64,000 nucleotides of DNA from Oerskovia jenensis (lineage in GTDB: Bacteria; Actinomycetota; Actinomycetes; Actinomycetales; Cellulomonadaceae). The stretch's first letter is position 1. Every line of letters begins with the position of its first letter. Shown in pieces: positions 23,360 through 32,425 of the stretch. The stretch spans positions 3,596,001 through 3,660,000 of the forward strand of contig NZ_JAFBBO010000001.1 of assembly GCF_016907235.1 (NCBI RefSeq). The letters run 5' to 3'. The translations under genes were made by a program, and so were the position numbers. Under the pieces are notes generated by a model. That model was given only the letters and a program-made list of their open reading frames with translations, did not search any database and was not told where the DNA came from.

Positions 23360-24379
23360 ATGTCCAGACGACTTGCCGAGGTGGCCAAGAAGGTCGGTGT
23401 CAGCGAGGCCACGGTCAGCCGCGTGCTCAACGGCAAGCCCGGGGTCTCCCAGGCGACGCGCGACTCCGTCCTCACGGCCCTCGACGTGCTCGGGTACGAG
23501 CGCCCCACCAAGCTGCGCGGTGAGCGCGGACGGCTCGTCGGCCTCGTGCTCCCCGAGCTCGCCAACCCCATCTTCCCGGCGTTCGCCGAGGTCATCGGCG
23601 GGGCGCTCGCGCAGCAGGGGTTCACGCCCGTGCTCTGCACACGCACCGCAGGCGGCATCACCGAGTCCGAGTACATCGACCTGCTCCTCGGCCAGCAGGT
23701 CTCGGGCGTGCTCTTCGCGGGCGGGTTCTACGCCCAGCGCGAGGCGGACCACGAGCCGTACCGGCGCCTCGCCGAGCGCAACCTGCCCGTCGTCCTCATG
23801 AACGCCTCGATCGAGTCGCTCGACTTCCCGCGGGTCTCGTGCGACGACGTCGTCGCCATGAACCAGGCGCTCGGGCACCTGCTGTCGCTGGGGCACCGCC
23901 GGATCGGGCTGCTGCTCGGTCCCACGGACCACATCCCGTCCGAGCGCAAGCTCGCCGCGGCCCACGCGCTCGCGGCCCGCCACGGCGTGACCATCGACCC
24001 CGCGCTCGTCCAGCACAGCCAGTACTCGCTCGAGAGCGGCCAGGCCGCCTCGGTGCGGCTCCTCGACGCCGGGGCCACGGCGATCGTGTGCGCGAGCGAC
24101 CCCCTTGCGCTCGGCGCGATCCGGGCCGTGCGCCGGGCCGGCAAGCAGGTGCCGACCGACGTCTCGGTCGTGGGCTACGACGACTCGGCGCTCATGAACT
24201 CGACCGATCCCGCGCTCACGACCGTCCGCCAGCCCATCGAGCCCATGGGGCGTGCGGCCGTCGACCTGCTCGCGAGCATGATCGCGGGGGCCGACGTGTC
24301 GCGCGACGAGCTGCTGTTCGAGCCCGAGCTCGTGGTGCGCGGCTCGACCGCGCCGTTGCGGAGCGCCACGACCGACTAG
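23360..24379 (+). CDS. LacI family transcriptional regulator of the GH13/sugar ABC cluster
   Basis: A 339-residue repressor. The helix-turn-helix and hinge helix are at the N-terminus (RLAEVAKKVGVSEATVSRVLNGKPGVSQATRDSVLTALDVLGYERP), followed by the periplasmic-binding-protein-like sensor domain (GLVLPELANPIFPAFAEVIGGAL, GHRRIGLLLGPTD, SVVGYDDSALMNSTDPALTTVRQP). It lies just before a GH13 glucosidase and a sugar ABC importer on the same strand, so it most likely represses them. The ATG has no ribosome-binding site but sits 7 nt after a TATAGT box. Effector probably an alpha-glucoside; not proven. Confidence 0.92.
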   Translation: MSRRLAEVAKKVGVSEATVSRVLNGKPGVSQATRDSVLTALDVLGYERPTKLRGERGRLVGLVLPELANPIFPAFAEVIGGALAQQGFTPVLCTRTAGGITESEYIDLLLGQQVSGVLFAGGFYAQREADHEPYRRLAERNLPVVLMNASIESLDFPRVSCDDVVAMNQALGHLLSLGHRRIGLLLGPTDHIPSERKLAAAHALAARHGVTIDPALVQHSQYSLESGQAASVRLLDAGATAIVCASDPLALGAIRAVRRAGKQVPTDVSVVGYDDSALMNSTDPALTTVRQPIEPMGRAAVDLLASMIAGADVSRDELLFEPELVVRGSTAPLRSATTD

Positions 24380-24394
24380 CCACGCGCCGCCGAC

Positions 24395-24432
24395 GAGGGC
24401 GCCGTCCCGGGGGATCCCGGGGCGGCGCCCTC
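24395..24432 (+). terminator. hairpin terminator after the LacI gene
   Basis: Arms 24395-24411 and 24416-24432 pair at 16 of 17 positions with a 4-nt loop, 16 bp after the stop codon. Confidence 0.8.
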
Positions 24433-24480
24433 CGTGCTGCCCGCGTCTGCCCCCGTCCGCCCCGGCCCCTGCCAGCCGTC

Positions 24481-24535
24481 GAGTGCGGAGTAGTTGCACC
24501 GCCCGCGCCTTCACGGGAGCAACTACTCCGCACAC
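24481..24535. repeat. type A palindrome
   Basis: Arms 24481-24497 and 24519-24535 pair at 16 of 17 positions and carry the recurrent GAGTGCGGAGTAGTTG sequence. It follows an ordinary terminator hairpin, so it is not needed for termination here. Confidence 0.8.
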
Positions 24536-24577
24536 AGCGAGGGGTTCCCCGGCGAAGGTCGCGTTTTCATAACGCTC

Positions 24578-24617
24578 CTGTCGAGTTCTTGCGTGATTGC
24601 TGTCGAGTGATTACGTT
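24578..24617 (+). promoter_or_regulatory. promoter of the GH13/ABC operon
   Basis: -35 TTGCGT (24589-24594) and -10 TACGTT (24612-24617) with a 17-bp spacer. The octamer CTGTCGAG occurs twice, at 24578-24585 and 24600-24607, one copy inside the spacer, so it could be a regulator site. Confidence 0.5.
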
Positions 24618-24736
24618 GATCCCCAGACGCCGGATCCCGCGGATCGGGAGTCCAGCGGCACACCCACCCGGGTCGCCGCGCTCGACGAGGAGCACCCGTT
24701 CACGGCTGAACGGGACGGACGGAAGACGAGGACACG

Positions 24737-26440
24737 GTGCGCGAGGACGACTCGACCCGAGGGGCCGACCCCACCTGGTGGCGGGACGCGGTCATCTACC
24801 AGGTGTACGTGCGCAGCTTCGCGGACGGCGACGGCGACGGCACGGGCGACCTGGCCGGCGTGCGGCAGCACCTGCCGTACCTGCGGGACCTGGGTGTCGA
24901 CGCCATCTGGTTCACCCCCTGGTACCTGTCCCCGCTCGCCGACGGCGGCTACGACGTCGCGGACTACCGCGAGATCGACCCCCAGTTCGGCACGCTCACC
25001 GAGGCCGAGCAGCTCATCGCCGCGGCGCGCGAGCTGGGCATCCGCACCATCGTCGACGTCGTGCCCAACCACGTCTCGGCCGCGCACCGCTGGTTCCAGG
25101 CCGCGCTCGCCGCCGGCCCCGGCTCGCCCGAGCGCGAGCGCTTCTGGTTCCACCCCGGCAAGGGTCCGGGCGGCGACGAGATGCCCACGCACTGGGTCTC
25201 CGACTTCCAGGGCACCACCTGGACCCGCACCACGAACCCCGACGGCACACCCGGCGAGTGGTACCTGCACCTGTTCACGCCCGAGCAGCCGGACCTCAAC
25301 TGGAACCACCCCGACGTGCGGCGCGAGCACGAGGACATCCTGCGGTTCTGGTTCGACCGCGGCGCCGCGGGCATCCGCATCGACTCCGCCGCGCTGCTCG
25401 TCAAGGACGCCACGCTGCCCGAGGTCCCGGCTCACCCCGGCCCGGGCGAGCACCCCCACGTCGACCGTGACGAGATCCACGACGTCTACCGCGGCTGGCG
25501 TACCGTCGCCGAGTCCTACGACGAGCCGCGCGTCCTGGTGGGCGAGGTCTGGCTCGCCGACCGCGCCCGGTTCGCGCAGTACCTGCGCCCCGACGAGATG
25601 CACACCGCGTTCAACTTCGACTTCATGGCCCGCCCCTGGGACGCCAAGGCCCTGCGCGAGTCCGTCCAGACGACGCTCGACGCGCACGCCCCCGTCGGCG
25701 CCCCCGCCACGTGGGTCCTGTCCAACCACGACGTGACCCGCCCCGTGACGCGCTACGGCCGCGAGGACAGCGCGTTCGCGTTCGGGGCCAAGCGCTTCGG
25801 GACGCCGACCGACCTGGCCGCGGGCCGCCGTCGGGCCCGCGCCGCCGCGCTGCTGTCCGCCGCGCTGCCCGGCTCGCTGTACGTCTACCAGGGCGACGAG
25901 CTCGGCCTGCCCGAGGTCGAGGACCTCCCGCTCGACGTCATCAACGACCCCATGCACTTCCGGTCCGGGGGAGTGGACCCCGGCCGCGACGGCTGCCGCG
26001 TCCCCCTGCCGTGGACGCGCGGCGGCACCAGCCACGGGTTCGGGCCCGACGACGGCGCTCACCCCTGGCTGCCCCAGCCGGCCGGGTGGGGCGACCTGTC
26101 GGTCGAGGCGCAGGCGGGCGACGACGCGTCGATGCTCAGCCTCTACCGCCGTGTGCTCGCGCTGCGCCGCACCGAGCCCGCGTTCCGCGGCGACTTCGCC
26201 TGGGCCGACGACGCCCTGTCCGGCGAGGCGACGAGCGACCAGGTGCTCGCGTTCACGCGCGGCGACGTGCTGTGCGTCGTCAACCTCGGCCCCGCCGTCC
26301 CGCTGCCCGCCGGGTACGACGTGCTCCTGACGAGCGCCGACCTCGAGAACGGCCCCACGGGTGCCGAGGTCCCCACCGACACGGCCGCGTGGCTGCGGCG
26401 CACCCCGCCCGGCCACGCGACCGGCACCACCCCCGCCTGA
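24737..26440 (+). CDS. GH13 alpha-glucosidase/oligo-1,6-glucosidase-like
   Basis: A 567-residue cytoplasmic alpha-glucosidase of family GH13. Conserved regions appear in order: WWRDAVIYQVYVRSFADGDGDGTGDLAG at the N-terminus, DVVPNH (region I), GIRIDSA with nucleophile D216, GEVW with acid/base E270, and SNHD with D332. There is no signal peptide. The DGDGDGTGDL calcium-loop form is typical of oligo-1,6-glucosidase and alpha-glucosidase subgroups, so it probably hydrolyses imported maltose, isomaltose, trehalose-like or sucrose-like alpha-glucosides. The GTG start at 24737 precedes the first conserved block. It heads the operon with the binding protein and two permeases and is preceded by a good promoter. 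Confidence 0.9.
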   Translation: MREDDSTRGADPTWWRDAVIYQVYVRSFADGDGDGTGDLAGVRQHLPYLRDLGVDAIWFTPWYLSPLADGGYDVADYREIDPQFGTLTEAEQLIAAARELGIRTIVDVVPNHVSAAHRWFQAALAAGPGSPERERFWFHPGKGPGGDEMPTHWVSDFQGTTWTRTTNPDGTPGEWYLHLFTPEQPDLNWNHPDVRREHEDILRFWFDRGAAGIRIDSAALLVKDATLPEVPAHPGPGEHPHVDRDEIHDVYRGWRTVAESYDEPRVLVGEVWLADRARFAQYLRPDEMHTAFNFDFMARPWDAKALRESVQTTLDAHAPVGAPATWVLSNHDVTRPVTRYGREDSAFAFGAKRFGTPTDLAAGRRRARAAALLSAALPGSLYVYQGDELGLPEVEDLPLDVINDPMHFRSGGVDPGRDGCRVPLPWTRGGTSHGFGPDDGAHPWLPQPAGWGDLSVEAQAGDDASMLSLYRRVLALRRTEPAFRGDFAWADDALSGEATSDQVLAFTRGDVLCVVNLGPAVPLPAGYDVLLTSADLENGPTGAEVPTDTAAWLRRTPPGHATGTTPA

Positions 26441-26505
26441 CGGCACCCGACACGCACCACCCGACACGCACCACCCGCACACCCGCCCGACAAGGAGCAG
26501 AGACA

Positions 26506-27891
26506 ATGAAGTCCACACGCCGCGCGATCGCCCTCACCCTCGTGGGGGCCCTCACCGCCACCGCCCTCGCCGCCTGCTCGAGCTCCGGCTCTGGCGACGA
26601 CGAGTCCGCCGACGGGAAGACCACCCTCAAGGTCGTCTCCCTCCTGCCCGGCTCCGAGCCCGAAGCCATCGACGCCTTCAACGAGCAGGTCAAGCAGTTC
26701 GAGGACGCCAACCCCGACATCGACGTCGTGCCCGAGGAGTACGAGTGGAAGGCGACCACGTTCGCCGCCCAGCTCGCCGGCGGCACCCTGCCCGACGTGT
26801 TCGAGATCCCGTTCACCGACGCCAAGACCCTCGTCGAGAACAAGCAGATCGCCGACCTCGACACCCAGTTCCGCACCCTGCCCTACGCCGACAAGTTCAA
26901 CCCCGCGATCATCGACGCCGGCACCGGACCCGACGGACACGTCTACGCCATCCCCGCCAAGAACGTCTACGGCGTCGGCCTCCACTACAACCGGGCCCTG
27001 TTCGAGTCCGCGGGCCTCGACCCCGACTCCCCGCCCACCACCTGGGACCAGGTCCGCGAGTACGCCAAGAAGATCGCCGACGCCAACCCCGGCGTCGCCG
27101 GCTACGCCCAGATGACGCAGAACAACACCGGCGGCTGGCAGCTCACCGTCAACACCTACTCGCGCGGCGGCCGCGTCCAGGACGTCGACGACGACGGCAA
27201 GGCCACCGAGTCGCTCGACAACGACGGCACCAAGGAAGCCCTCGAGTTCCTGCAGGCCCTGCGCTGGGAGGACAACTCCATGGGCAGCAACTTCCTGCTC
27301 GACTGGGGCACCATGAACGAGGCCTTCGCCGCAGGCCAGGTCGGCATGTACACGTCGGGCTCCGACGTCTACACCTCGATGGTCCAGTCCAACGGGCTCG
27401 ACCCCGCGACCTACGGCCTCACCGCGCTGCCCCTCGACGGCGACGACGCCGGCGTCCTCACGGGCGGCACGCTCGCCGCGATGCCCGCCCAGGCCACCGA
27501 CGAGAAGAAGGCCGCCGCCGTCAAGTGGATCGACTTCTTCTACCTGAACAAGCTCGTCGACCAGGACGCCGCCGTCAAGGACGCCCAGACGCTCGTCGCG
27601 AGCGACCAGCCCGTCGGCACCCCCGTGCTCCCCATGTTCAGCAAGGAGCAGTACCTCGAGAACCAGGAATGGATCAAGGACTACATCAACGTCCCGCTGA
27701 ACCAGATGACCGGGTACACCGACACCATGTTCGACCTGCCCCTCGTCGGTGAGCCGTCGCAGAAGACGCAGGAGATCTACGCGCTCATGGACCCCGTCGT
27801 CCAGGCCGTGCTGACCGACCAGAACGCCGACATCGACAAGCTGCTGGCGGACGCGAACAAGCAGGCCCAGGCGCTGCTCGACCAGGGGTGA
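26506..27891 (+). CDS. sugar ABC transporter substrate-binding lipoprotein
   Basis: A 461-residue extracytoplasmic solute-binding protein (family 1). A lipoprotein signal peptide ends with the lipobox LAAC (cysteine near residue 24), followed by a Ser/Gly/Asp linker. The mature domain shows FNEQVKQFEDANPDIDVVPEEYEWKATTFAAQLAGGTLPDVFEIPF, and YAIPAKNVYGVGLHYNRALFESAGL, typical of oligosaccharide-binding proteins. An AAGGAG box precedes the ATG. It is the second gene of the GH13 operon and delivers substrate to the two permeases downstream, which are separated from it by a 340-bp stretch of hairpins. Ligand probably an alpha-linked glucose oligosaccharide. Confidence 0.92.
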   Translation: MKSTRRAIALTLVGALTATALAACSSSGSGDDESADGKTTLKVVSLLPGSEPEAIDAFNEQVKQFEDANPDIDVVPEEYEWKATTFAAQLAGGTLPDVFEIPFTDAKTLVENKQIADLDTQFRTLPYADKFNPAIIDAGTGPDGHVYAIPAKNVYGVGLHYNRALFESAGLDPDSPPTTWDQVREYAKKIADANPGVAGYAQMTQNNTGGWQLTVNTYSRGGRVQDVDDDGKATESLDNDGTKEALEFLQALRWEDNSMGSNFLLDWGTMNEAFAAGQVGMYTSGSDVYTSMVQSNGLDPATYGLTALPLDGDDAGVLTGGTLAAMPAQATDEKKAAAVKWIDFFYLNKLVDQDAAVKDAQTLVASDQPVGTPVLPMFSKEQYLENQEWIKDYINVPLNQMTGYTDTMFDLPLVGEPSQKTQEIYALMDPVVQAVLTDQNADIDKLLADANKQAQALLDQG

Positions 27892-27901
27892 TCCTCTCCG
27901 C

Positions 27902-28000
27902 GGGGTGAGGCGGGGGACGGGGCCGGGCCTTCCATCCGGCCTCGTTCCTCGGCCTCCCGCCAGGCCCACCACGGCCCGGCCCCGTCCCCTGCCTCACCCC
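27902..28000 (+). terminator. long hairpin after the binding-protein gene
   Basis: 28-nt arms (27902-27929 with 27973-28000) pair at 27 positions around a 43-nt loop, starting 11 bp after the stop codon. Probably a partial terminator or 3' stabiliser that favours binding protein over permease. Confidence 0.8.
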
Positions 28001-28147
28001 GGGCCCTCACCCTGTCTCGCCGGGTGCTCACCGGGTGCCCGTGAGGGGGGGCTCGGCCCCGGCCCCCCGCCCCGCCCCGGGTACTCACCCAGTCTCGGCG
28101 GGTCCTCTCCCGGAGCTCGTGAGATCGGGCGGCCCGGCTCCCATCCT

Positions 28148-28185
28148 CCCGGTCGGTCGCGAGCCCCCGCTGGCGACCGACCGGG
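28148..28185 (+). terminator. second hairpin before the permease genes
   Basis: A perfect 13-bp stem, CCCGGTCGGTCGC with GCGACCGACCGGG (28148-28160, 28173-28185), about 45 bp before the permease start. Confidence 0.7.
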
Positions 28186-28231
28186 AACCCTCCTCTTCTC
28201 CTGACCTCTCCTCGACCCCGAAGGGCCTTCC

Positions 28232-29188
28232 GTGACCGCCACCAGTGCACCGGCGCGCAGACGCCACGAAGCGCCGGCCGACAAGCCCGCCCGACGACGG
28301 TCGCCCGTGACCTGGGTGCGTGGCGGCGGGCTCAGCAACCTGATCTTCCTGCTGCCCGTGATCGTGATCTTCGGGGTCTTCTCGTGGTTCCCGATCGTGC
28401 GCGCGCTCCTCATGAGCGTGCAGGAGACGAACCTCGTCGACACCCAGTTCGTGGGGCTCGACAACTTCCGGTACGTGCTCGCCGACCCGCTGCTGTGGAC
28501 CGCGGTCAGGAACACGGCCTACTTCGCGTTCCTCGCGCTGCTGTTCGGGTACCCCGTCCCCCTCGTGGCCGCGGTGCTGATGAGCGAGGTGCGCCGGTAC
28601 AAGGGGCTCTACTCGGCGCTCGCGTACCTGCCGGTCGTCGTGCCGCCCGTCGTGGCCGTGCTGCTGTGGAAGTTCTTCTACGACGCCGGCCCCCACGGCG
28701 TGTTCAACACGATCCTCGGCTGGGTGGGCCTGGGGCCGTACCCGTGGCTCCAGGACGCGACCACGGCCATGCCCTCGCTCGTCCTCGCGGCCACGTGGGC
28801 CGGCGCGGGCGGCACGATCATCATCTACCTCGCGGCGCTCACGAGCGTCCCGCCCGAGCTGTACGACGCCGCCGAGGTCGACGGCGCGGGCGTGTGGCGC
28901 AAGGTGTGGCACGTGACCATGCCCCAGCTCCGCGGGGTCCTGTTCATCACGCTGATCCTGCAGATCATCGGGACCGCGCAGGTGTTCCTCGAGCCGTACC
29001 TGTTCACGGGCGGCGGCCCCGCGAACTCGACCATCACGATCCTGCTGCTCATCTACAACTACGCGTTCGCGAACAGCCTGGGCGGCAACTACGGCGCGGC
29101 GACCGCGCTGTCGCTCATGCTCGCGCTCGCCCTCGCGGCCTTCTCCGCCCTGTACTTCCGCCTGACCCGGTCCTGGAGCACCTCATGA
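28232..29188 (+). CDS. sugar ABC transporter permease (MalF-type)
   Basis: A 318-residue inner-membrane permease with six predicted helices after a basic cytoplasmic start. The EAA loop that contacts the ATPase is SVPPELYDAAEVDGAGVWRKVWHVTMPQL in the middle of the C-terminal half. Early helix LIFLLPVIVIFGVFSWFPIVRALLMSVQETN is typical of MalF/UgpA-like subunits. GTG start with an AAGGG box about 8 nt upstream. The stop overlaps the start of the second permease (ATGA). No ATPase gene is in the operon, so a shared MsiK-type ATPase elsewhere must power it. Confidence 0.9.
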   Translation: MTATSAPARRRHEAPADKPARRRSPVTWVRGGGLSNLIFLLPVIVIFGVFSWFPIVRALLMSVQETNLVDTQFVGLDNFRYVLADPLLWTAVRNTAYFAFLALLFGYPVPLVAAVLMSEVRRYKGLYSALAYLPVVVPPVVAVLLWKFFYDAGPHGVFNTILGWVGLGPYPWLQDATTAMPSLVLAATWAGAGGTIIIYLAALTSVPPELYDAAEVDGAGVWRKVWHVTMPQLRGVLFITLILQIIGTAQVFLEPYLFTGGGPANSTITILLLIYNYAFANSLGGNYGAATALSLMLALALAAFSALYFRLTRSWSTS

Positions 29189-30297
29189 CGACCCCGCGCA
29201 CCGACCGTCCCGCCGCCGTCCCGCCCGGGACGCCCGGCAGCACGCCCGACGTCACCGGGCCCGACGGCGCAGCCCGCCCCGGCGAGTACCCCTCGCCCCT
29301 GGAGATCTCGGCCCAGGGCGGCGGCTCCATGGCGGGGCTCGCCGAGAGGGCCTACCTGACCAGACGCGAGGGCGACGCGGCGCGCGAACGCAGGCGGCGC
29401 CGTCGGGCCATGGACGGCGTGGCCGACCGGGGCGCGGTGTCCGTCGCGGACTGGCGACGCCCGTCGGTGCGGTTCGGGATGGGCGGGACGCACGTCCTGC
29501 TGCTCGTGCTGCTCGTGGTCGCGGGGCTCGGGCCCATGCTGCTGCTCGCGAAGTTCGCGGTCACGCCCACGCAGGACATCCTGCGCACGCCCATGGCGAT
29601 CTTCCCGAACGGCATCGCGTGGGACAACCTCGACAAGGCGTGGAACGAGGTGCAGGTCAGCAAGTACTTCTTCAACACGATCTGGCTCGCGCTGGGCTCG
29701 TGGGCCGTGCAGATGGTCGTCGCGACGACCGCGGGCTACGGGCTCTCGGTGCTGCGCCCGCGCTACGGCAAGGCGATCCAGGCCGCGGTGCTGTCGACCA
29801 TGTTCATCCCGGCCGTGGTACTCCTCGTGCCCCTGTACCTGACGATCCTGGACCCGCCGCTGCTGGGCACCTCGCTCATCAACAGCTTCTGGGCGGTGTG
29901 GTTGCCCGCGGGCGCGAGCGCGTTCAACGTGCTGCTCGTGCAGCGGTTCTTCGACAACCTGCCGCGCGAGGTCTTCGAGGCCGCGCGGGTCGACGGCGCG
30001 GGTCCCTACCGGCTGTTCTGGTCGATCGTGCTGCCCATGTCCAAGCCCATCCTGGGCGTGGTGTCGGTGTTCGCGATCATCGCGAGCTGGAAGGACTTCC
30101 TCTGGCCGCTCCTGGTCCTCAAGGACCCCCTGATCCAGCCGCTGTCGGTGCGCCTGCCCGCGATCGCGGCCACGACCGACAAGGGCGTGTTCCTCGCGGC
30201 GCTCGCGATCTCGACCATCATCCCGGTGCTGCTGTTCCTCGTGTTCCAGCGCACGTTCCTGCAGGGTGCGGGGCTCGGCGGAGCGGTCAAGGGATAG
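29185..30297 (+). CDS. sugar ABC transporter permease (MalG-type) with long N-terminal extension
   Basis: A 370-residue permease. The membrane part (from about residue 98, HVLLLVLLVVAGLGPMLLL) has the standard MalG layout and the EAA loop NLPREVFEAARVDGAGPYRLFWSIVLPMSKP, ending FQRTFLQGAGLGGAVKG. The first 95 residues are an unusual hydrophilic extension, Pro/Gly-rich and then Arg-rich (ARERRRRRRAM), about 60-80 residues longer than most family members; it is well supported by the overlapping start codon (ATGA) but an internal start cannot be excluded. Works with the MalF-type partner and the upstream binding protein. Confidence 0.88.
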   Translation: MTTPRTDRPAAVPPGTPGSTPDVTGPDGAARPGEYPSPLEISAQGGGSMAGLAERAYLTRREGDAARERRRRRRAMDGVADRGAVSVADWRRPSVRFGMGGTHVLLLVLLVVAGLGPMLLLAKFAVTPTQDILRTPMAIFPNGIAWDNLDKAWNEVQVSKYFFNTIWLALGSWAVQMVVATTAGYGLSVLRPRYGKAIQAAVLSTMFIPAVVLLVPLYLTILDPPLLGTSLINSFWAVWLPAGASAFNVLLVQRFFDNLPREVFEAARVDGAGPYRLFWSIVLPMSKPILGVVSVFAIIASWKDFLWPLLVLKDPLIQPLSVRLPAIAATTDKGVFLAALAISTIIPVLLFLVFQRTFLQGAGLGGAVKG

Positions 30298-30425
30298 TCG
30301 CGGGGCAGCGGTCCCACGCCCCGGGCGAGGTCGAGAGATGTTCTGACGAACTGTCCCGTCAATGTCACGTCCGCGTCGCACTCCTCGGGCGGAGAACCCC
30401 CAGGTGCGGCTGAGATGATGCGGAC

Positions 30426-31622
30426 ATGCCCTCGTACTCGCCCCAGACGACGGCCGCCGGACCCGGTGCACGGACCAGCACCGCTCCTGCCGCTGCCGCA
30501 GAAGTCCGCCCCTACGACGCCCTCCTCCTCTACTCGTTCGGAGGGCCCAACAAGCCCGAGGACGTCGTGCCGTTCCTGCGCAACGTCACGGTCGGCAAGG
30601 GGATCCCCGACGAACGACTCGAGGAGGTCGGTGAGCACTACTACGGGTTCGGCGGCAAGAGCCCCATCAACGAGCAGAACCTCGCCCTCAAGGCTGCGCT
30701 CGAGGAAGAGCTCGCGGACCGCGGGATCGATCTGCCCGTCGTGTGGGGCAACCGCAACTGGGAGCCCTACACGCGCGACGCCGTCGAGCAGCTCGCCGAG
30801 GTCGGCGCGAAGCGCGCCGTAGCCCTCGTGACCTCGGCCTTCTCGTCCTACTCGGGCTGCCGTCAGTACCGCGAGGACCTCGCGCTCACGCTCGACGCGC
30901 GCGGCGAGCTCGGCCCCGACGGCTCGACCGGCATCCAGTTCGACAAGGTGCGCTCGTACTTCAACCACCCCGGTTTCGCGCAGGCGAACGTCGACGCGGT
31001 GCTCGAGGCGTACGAGGCGCTCGCGGCCAAGGGCGGCGACGTCCGCGAGGCCCGGCTAGTGTTCGTCACGCACTCGATCCCGCTGACCATGGAGGCCGCG
31101 TCGCGCATCTCGCACGCGACCTACTCGCGCCAGCACCTCGACCTGGCCCGCGTCGTCGCGGAGGAGGTCTCGACCCGCCTCGGCCACGACGTCGAGTGGA
31201 ACCTGACGTTCTGCTCGCGCTCGGGCCCGCCCGCACAGCCGTGGCTCGAGCCCGACGTCAACGACCACCTCGAGTCGCTGGCCGCCGACGACGTCACGAA
31301 CGTCGTGCTCTCGCCCATCGGTTTCGTGTCGGACCACATGGAGGTCGCGTACGACCTCGACACCGAGGCCATGGAGACCGCGACGCGCCTCGGGATCACC
31401 GCGGTGCGTGCCGGGACCGTCGGCACCCGGGCGCCCTTCGTCAAGGGCCTGGTGGACCTGGTCCTCGAGCGGGCCGCGATCGCCCGCGACGAGAAGTTCA
31501 CCGAGGCCGTGGTCGGCGAGCTGGGCGCGTTCCGCTCGGTGTGCGCCCCGGACTGCTGCCTGCGCCGCGACGGGGAGCCCAGCGGCATCCCGGCGCTGTG
31601 CAGCACCGACGTGAACCGCTGA
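30426..31622 (+). CDS. cpfC: coproporphyrin III ferrochelatase
   Basis: A 398-residue ferrochelatase (older name HemH). In Actinobacteria it inserts iron into coproporphyrin III, and the next gene chdC then decarboxylates the product to haem. Core motifs are YDALLLYSFGGPNKPEDVVPFLRNV, TSAFSSYSGCRQYREDL and VFVTHSIPLTME with the metal-facing His, then FCSRSGPPAQPWLEPDV and LSPIGFVSDHMEVAYDLD. The C-terminal tail CAPDCCLRRDG with nearby Cys residues fits the [2Fe-2S] cluster ligands of actinobacterial ferrochelatases. The first 25 residues are Ala/Pro-rich and poorly conserved. It is 68 bp upstream of chdC. Confidence 0.94.
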   Translation: MPSYSPQTTAAGPGARTSTAPAAAAEVRPYDALLLYSFGGPNKPEDVVPFLRNVTVGKGIPDERLEEVGEHYYGFGGKSPINEQNLALKAALEEELADRGIDLPVVWGNRNWEPYTRDAVEQLAEVGAKRAVALVTSAFSSYSGCRQYREDLALTLDARGELGPDGSTGIQFDKVRSYFNHPGFAQANVDAVLEAYEALAAKGGDVREARLVFVTHSIPLTMEAASRISHATYSRQHLDLARVVAEEVSTRLGHDVEWNLTFCSRSGPPAQPWLEPDVNDHLESLAADDVTNVVLSPIGFVSDHMEVAYDLDTEAMETATRLGITAVRAGTVGTRAPFVKGLVDLVLERAAIARDEKFTEAVVGELGAFRSVCAPDCCLRRDGEPSGIPALCSTDVNR

Positions 31623-31690
31623 CCCCCACGCCCCGCACGACTCCCGGGACGTCGACGTGCCGGGAGCACGCACTTCAGAGAGGCACGACG

Positions 31691-32425
31691 ATGAACGACG
31701 CGCACCGCGTCCCCGTGGACCACGAGCAGATCAACGACGCGATCCGCTACACCATGTGGTCGGTCTTCGCGCTGGCCGAGTCCCTGCCGGCCGACGCCGC
31801 CGAGCGCACCGAGATGGTCGAGGCCGCGCTCGCCGCGGTGGGCGGCGGCGAGGACCCCGCGGCCGTCGACGGTGACCTCGTGGTCCGCGGCTGGTACGAC
31901 CTGGGCGGCCTGCGCTCCGACGCGGACCTCATGGTCTGGTGGCACGGGCCGACGATCGAGTCCGTCCAGGGTGCCTACCAGCGCCTGCGGGCCAGCGAGC
32001 TCGGTCGCCACCTCGAGCCCGTCTGGTCGAACGCGGCCCTGCACCGCCCGGCCGAGTTCAACCGCGGGCACGTCCCGGCGTTCCTCATGCACGAGGAGCC
32101 CTCGGCGTACCTGTGCGTGTACCCGTTCGTGCGGTCGTACGACTGGTACCTCCTGCCCGACGCCGAGCGCCGCACCATGCTGCGCGACCACGGCCTCGCG
32201 GCGCGCGACTACCCGGACGTGCGCGCGAACACGGTCGCGTCGTTCGCGCTCGGCGACTACGAGTGGCTGCTGGCCTTCGAGGCCCAGGAGCTGCACCGCA
32301 TCGTCGACCTCATGCGCGAGCTGCGTGCGACCGAGGCACGCCGCCACGTGCGCGAGGAGACGCCGTTCTTCACGGGTCCGCGGACCACGCTCATCGAGTG
32401 GGCGGGCCGTCAGCCCTTGTCCTGA
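31691..32425 (+). CDS. chdC: coproheme decarboxylase (HemQ)
   Basis: A 244-residue chlorite-dismutase-fold enzyme that converts Fe-coproporphyrin III to haem b by two oxidative decarboxylations using peroxide. The region SAYLCVYPFVRSYDWYLLP carries the conserved tyrosine (Y144 here, in the YPF motif) that forms the catalytic radical; DLMVWWHGPTIESVQGAYQRLR and the C-terminal FALGDYEWLLAFEAQELHRIVDLMRELR complete the fold. The ATG follows a GAGAGG-like box. It forms a unit with cpfC. Its last 16 bp overlap the end of the convergent small gene at 32410-32742. Confidence 0.94.
   Translation: MNDAHRVPVDHEQINDAIRYTMWSVFALAESLPADAAERTEMVEAALAAVGGGEDPAAVDGDLVVRGWYDLGGLRSDADLMVWWHGPTIESVQGAYQRLRASELGRHLEPVWSNAALHRPAEFNRGHVPAFLMHEEPSAYLCVYPFVRSYDWYLLPDAERRTMLRDHGLAARDYPDVRANTVASFALGDYEWLLAFEAQELHRIVDLMRELRATEARRHVREETPFFTGPRTTLIEWAGRQPLS

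Larger units (their letters stand above)
24380..24736 (+). other. 357-bp region between LacI gene and GH13 gene
   Basis: Holds the terminator hairpin at 24395-24432, the type A palindrome at 24481-24535 and the GH13 promoter region at 24578-24617, followed by about 120 nt of leader. No small gene is seen. Confidence 0.7.
27892..28231 (+). other. 340-bp hairpin-rich spacer between binding protein and permeases
   Basis: Besides the two hairpins listed, the middle (about 28001-28140) is C/G-homopolymer-like with repeated TCACC/GGGTG motifs that can pair in several ways. No promoter for the permeases could be identified. No gene is seen in it. Confidence 0.6.
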
